From contig NZ_CP117879.1 in the NCBI RefSeq assembly GCF_028736155.1, forward strand, positions 558,001-622,000: a stretch of 64,000 bases of DNA. The letters run 5' to 3'. The position numbers and the translations under genes are program-made. Below are positions 61,283-64,000 of this stretch, piece after piece. The stretch comes from Flavobacterium sp. KACC 22763 (GTDB lineage: Bacteria; Bacteroidota; Bacteroidia; Flavobacteriales; Flavobacteriaceae). Position 1 is the first letter of the stretch. Every line of letters starts with the position of its first letter. A model generated the notes under the pieces. That model was not told where the DNA came from and did not search any database. It saw nothing but the letters and a program-made list of their open reading frames with translations.

Positions 61283-64000
61283 TTAAATTTTAAATTTTAA
61301 TCCCATTAATATTGAAGTAGATTGAGGGTAAGTTCCTTGATCTATCAAAGAAGTAGATTCAGGATCTAATCCTGTATATTTTGTAAAAGTCAATAAATTT
61401 TGACCTGACACATACAATCTTAAATAAGTATCACCAATTATTTTAGGATCAAACGTATATCCAATTTCTAAATTTTTTAATCTTAAGTAAGATGCATCTT
61501 CAACAAAAACGCTTGAAATCTGACTACCGCCGTTGTCATTCATTGTATTGCGAGGAGTTGTATTACTTGTTCCTTCGCCATGCCATGCATTTAAAACTGC
61601 AGTTGTTGAGTTAAAAGGACGGCTGTCATAATCTAAAATTTGTTTTAAATCATTGTAGCGATCCACACCAGAAACACCTTGGAATAAAAATGACATATCA
61701 AATCTTTTGTATTCTGCATTAAATGAAAAACCGTATGTTATTTTTGGAATTGGACTTCCTATAAATGCTCTATCATCTGCATTAATCTGTCCATCCCCAT
61801 TTAAATCTTTAAACTTAATATCACCAGGTTTAGCTCCGTTTGAATTGGAGTATAGTGTTGAATTTATTTCTGCTTGATTTTGATAAATTCCGTCAAATTT
61901 TAATCCGTAATAAGAACTTATAGGCTGTCCAACAACTGTTTTTGTATGTGTTTTGTCATCAGGAATCTCTGTAACGTATTGTTGAAGCTGTTCTACATTG
62001 TTTTTAAGAGTTGCAATATTTCCGCTAATTCCGTATTTGAATTCATGATCATTATTTTGAAAATTAGCTCCAAACTCAAATCCTTTATTGCTTACAATTC
62101 CTGCATTAACATAAGTTTTGTCAATTTGGCCAACGGTTGCCGATGGTAAGCCCACGGCAAGTAAAATATCGTTTGTTGTTTTATCAAAATAATCAACAGA
62201 GAAAGTCAGTTTGTTGTCTAAGATACCTAAATCAACACCAAAGTTGGTTTGTGTAGTTGTTTCCCATTTTAAATCTGGATTGCCATAACGAACTACCTTG
62301 ATAATTCCTCCGGTTTCTGTAACAAGAGTTTCGTATGCGTTATTAGGTATTTCTTGATTTCCTGATTGTCCCCAGCTGGCTCTCCATTTTAAATTAGAAA
62401 TCCATTTTGTATTTTCCATGAATTTTTCTCTTGACATTACCCAGCCTCCTGAAACTGAAGGGAAAAATCCCCATTTGTTATTTGGACCAAAACGAGACGA
62501 ACCATCAGCTCTTATCGTTCCCGAAGCAAAATATTTATTATCATACCCATAATTGGCAGAACCAAAGAAGGAAATAAGATTCCACATTTGAGCAGATCCT
62601 GAACTGTTTTTATCAATATCACTACCGTAATCAAGATAACGGAAAGGATCAGTAGTATTATTATAATTTGTTCTGCTTCCGCCAACAGCAGATTGATTGA
62701 AACTAACTGTTTCTTCTCCTAAAAGTGCATTGATACTGTGTTTTTCGGCAAGAGTTTTAGTATAGTTTAATGTATTTGTAAAAGTAAAAGTTGTAGCTTC
62801 TCCACGATTTTCATTTAAATTCGAAGGTCTGTTTTGTCTACCTTGACCTGGGTACAACTCATTTGGATCATTGTCATTATCATCGCCAAAATTCTCTCCA
62901 AAAGCTTTGTTGTGATCAAAAGTAACTTCTGCTCCAAAATTACTTCTGAATTTCAGTGATTTATCAGCAAGGAAAGCATATTCGCCATATACATTTCCAA
63001 ACAGTTTAAATGCAGATCTAACATCATCTGTAAAGTGAACTATCGCAAGCGGATTAGAAGTAAGTTCATAGTTTTTACTCCATCCGCCATTTGGATTGTT
63101 GTTTAAGTAAAAAGGAAGGTCAGTATAAGGATCATTTGCTTTGTATGTAGGATCGCTTATATCTTTGTAAGCTCCCAATACAGAAGGACGTAATAATGCA
63201 TGTCTAATTACTCCTGGAGCGTCTCCACTTGAAGACAGTTTATCTTGTTTGCTGCTTGTAATTTGAAAATTTGTTCCAACTTTGAAACGATCCGTAACTT
63301 CGGTATTGATATTTGCTCTAAAATTAATACGCTTGTAAGTATCTTTATCACCTACAATAATACCATCTTGTCCGAAATAACCACCAGATATTAAATACTG
63401 TGTCTTTTCTGAACCGCCACTAAACGAAAGCTGGACATTGTCTGTTTTTCCTGCACCAAATAGTTGTTTTAACCAATTTGTATCCGAAAAAGGTATTCCA
63501 TTAACATTTCCGTTGGCTCTATCAATACTATATGGACTTGCTGCGCTAGCAGGGTTATTATTAGAATTATGCCAAGCCTGATCCATTACTGTTAGATACT
63601 GACTTGCATTTAGCATTTTAGGTAGGTTTGTGGCAAAGTTTACTCCAGAATAATATTCGACATCGATATTCGATTTTCCTTTTGCACCATTTTTTGTAGT
63701 AAGTATAACAACACCTCCTGCAGATCTTGACCCGTATATTGCAGTTGCAGCAGCATCTTTTAATACCGTCATCGATTTTACATCAGACATATTCAGGAAA
63801 GAGATATCGCGTGTAGCAACACCATCTACAACATACAAAACCTCATTGTTGCCTAGTGTTCCTTCTCCTCTAATACGTATTTTAAGTCCATCTCCAGGGG
63901 CGCCTGTATTTGCTGAAACAGAAACACCAGCAACCTGACCTTGTAATGCCTGACCAACGTCGGCTACTTTTGTTTTGGATAATTCAGCCATATCTACTGT
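61283..64000 (-). CDS. SusC/RagA-type TonB-dependent outer-membrane transporter (5' end outside window)
   Basis: The frame runs to the window edge; before the first Met at 63991 it continues upstream as T-V-D, so the N-terminus, signal and carboxypeptidase-like domain lie beyond 64000. About 905 residues are visible. The plug domain (VADVGQALQGQVAGVSV, LYVVDGVATRDISFLNMSDV, GSRSAGGVVILTTKNG) is followed by the 22-strand barrel ending in QSTSILMGLKFKI. It imports the oligosaccharide with SusD. It is the first gene of the sugar operon visible here. Confidence 0.95.
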   Translation of the reverse strand, partial: TVDMAELSKTKVADVGQALQGQVAGVSVSANTGAPGDGLKIRIRGEGTLGNNEVLYVVDGVATRDISFLNMSDVKSMTVLKDAAATAIYGSRSAGGVVILTTKNGAKGKSNIDVEYYSGVNFATNLPKMLNASQYLTVMDQAWHNSNNNPASAASPYSIDRANGNVNGIPFSDTNWLKQLFGAGKTDNVQLSFSGGSEKTQYLISGGYFGQDGIIVGDKDTYKRINFRANINTEVTDRFKVGTNFQITSSKQDKLSSSGDAPGVIRHALLRPSVLGAYKDISDPTYKANDPYTDLPFYLNNNPNGGWSKNYELTSNPLAIVHFTDDVRSAFKLFGNVYGEYAFLADKSLKFRSNFGAEVTFDHNKAFGENFGDDNDNDPNELYPGQGRQNRPSNLNENRGEATTFTFTNTLNYTKTLAEKHSINALLGEETVSFNQSAVGGSRTNYNNTTDPFRYLDYGSDIDKNSSGSAQMWNLISFFGSANYGYDNKYFASGTIRADGSSRFGPNNKWGFFPSVSGGWVMSREKFMENTKWISNLKWRASWGQSGNQEIPNNAYETLVTETGGIIKVVRYGNPDLKWETTTQTNFGVDLGILDNKLTFSVDYFDKTTNDILLAVGLPSATVGQIDKTYVNAGIVSNKGFEFGANFQNNDHEFKYGISGNIATLKNNVEQLQQYVTEIPDDKTHTKTVVGQPISSYYGLKFDGIYQNQAEINSTLYSNSNGAKPGDIKFKDLNGDGQINADDRAFIGSPIPKITYGFSFNAEYKRFDMSFLFQGVSGVDRYNDLKQILDYDSRPFNSTTAVLNAWHGEGTSNTTPRNTMNDNGGSQISSVFVEDASYLRLKNLEIGYTFDPKIIGDTYLRLYVSGQNLLTFTKYTGLDPESTSLIDQGTYPQSTSILMGLKFKI

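Overview
The window looks like a chromosomal segment of a Flavobacterium (Bacteroidetes). It is AT-rich. Secreted proteins carry short Lys-rich signal peptides ending in A-Q or lipoproteins ending in C. Type 9 secretion-like C-terminal tails, a SusC/SusD pair and -7 boxes of the Bacteroidetes form TAnnTTTG are present. The core genes (yebC, gcvT, gyrA, clpC, aroE, thrABC, hutH) and small 'PPGQAKK' and WG-repeat proteins are typical of the genus. I see no rRNA, tRNA, CRISPR array, prophage or transposase.

Layout. 1-2.8 kb: two secreted proteins with matching C-terminal tails, the first cut by the window edge, flank an outer-membrane DUF481 protein. 2.9-6.2 kb: an accessory strip of small proteins, mostly unrecognised and mostly on the minus strand. 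It resembles a store of orphan immunity genes and includes a frameshifted ORF and a 25-codon micro-ORF. 6.2-18.9 kb: housekeeping and mixed genes (yebC, a CtpA-like protease, gcvT, nnrD, a HipA-like kinase/DUF3037 pair, pectate lyase, a Crp-like regulator, a HutD-like protein, an acetyltransferase), separated by 300-380 bp spacers filled with large dispersed palindromes.

18.9-22.3 kb: a compact defence-like patch. It has an XRE regulator, a HEPN protein overlapping a DUF262 protein, and a PD-(D/E)XK nuclease-like gene. The nuclease gene lies between the intact 3' end of thrC and a second, decayed, about 74% identical copy of that 3' end. This is the footprint of an insertion with target duplication and is the most interesting part of the window.

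22.4-28 kb: the threonine operon thrA-thrB-thrC, minus strand. It is preceded by a previously unlisted 34-residue leader peptide with 12 Thr and 6 Ile codons, which predicts attenuation control. 28-42 kb: hutH, a PhoU-like/Pit phosphate uptake pair, a WG-repeat protein, DUF421, a protease-like/RimK fusion, clpC, gyrA and a TPR protein. 42-51.6 kb: OsmC, DUF349, an outer-membrane protein, aroE with a TPR gene, a class III aminotransferase and an OstA-like protein.

51.8-64 kb: a polysaccharide-utilisation locus. SusC and SusD import an oligosaccharide. They are followed by a GH130 phosphorylase, an MFS transporter, an unassigned 572-residue secreted protein and a GH13 alpha-glucosidase gene broken by one in-frame stop. 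A second, intact GH13 lipoprotein is convergent. Three near-identical 26-27 bp hairpins punctuate this locus.
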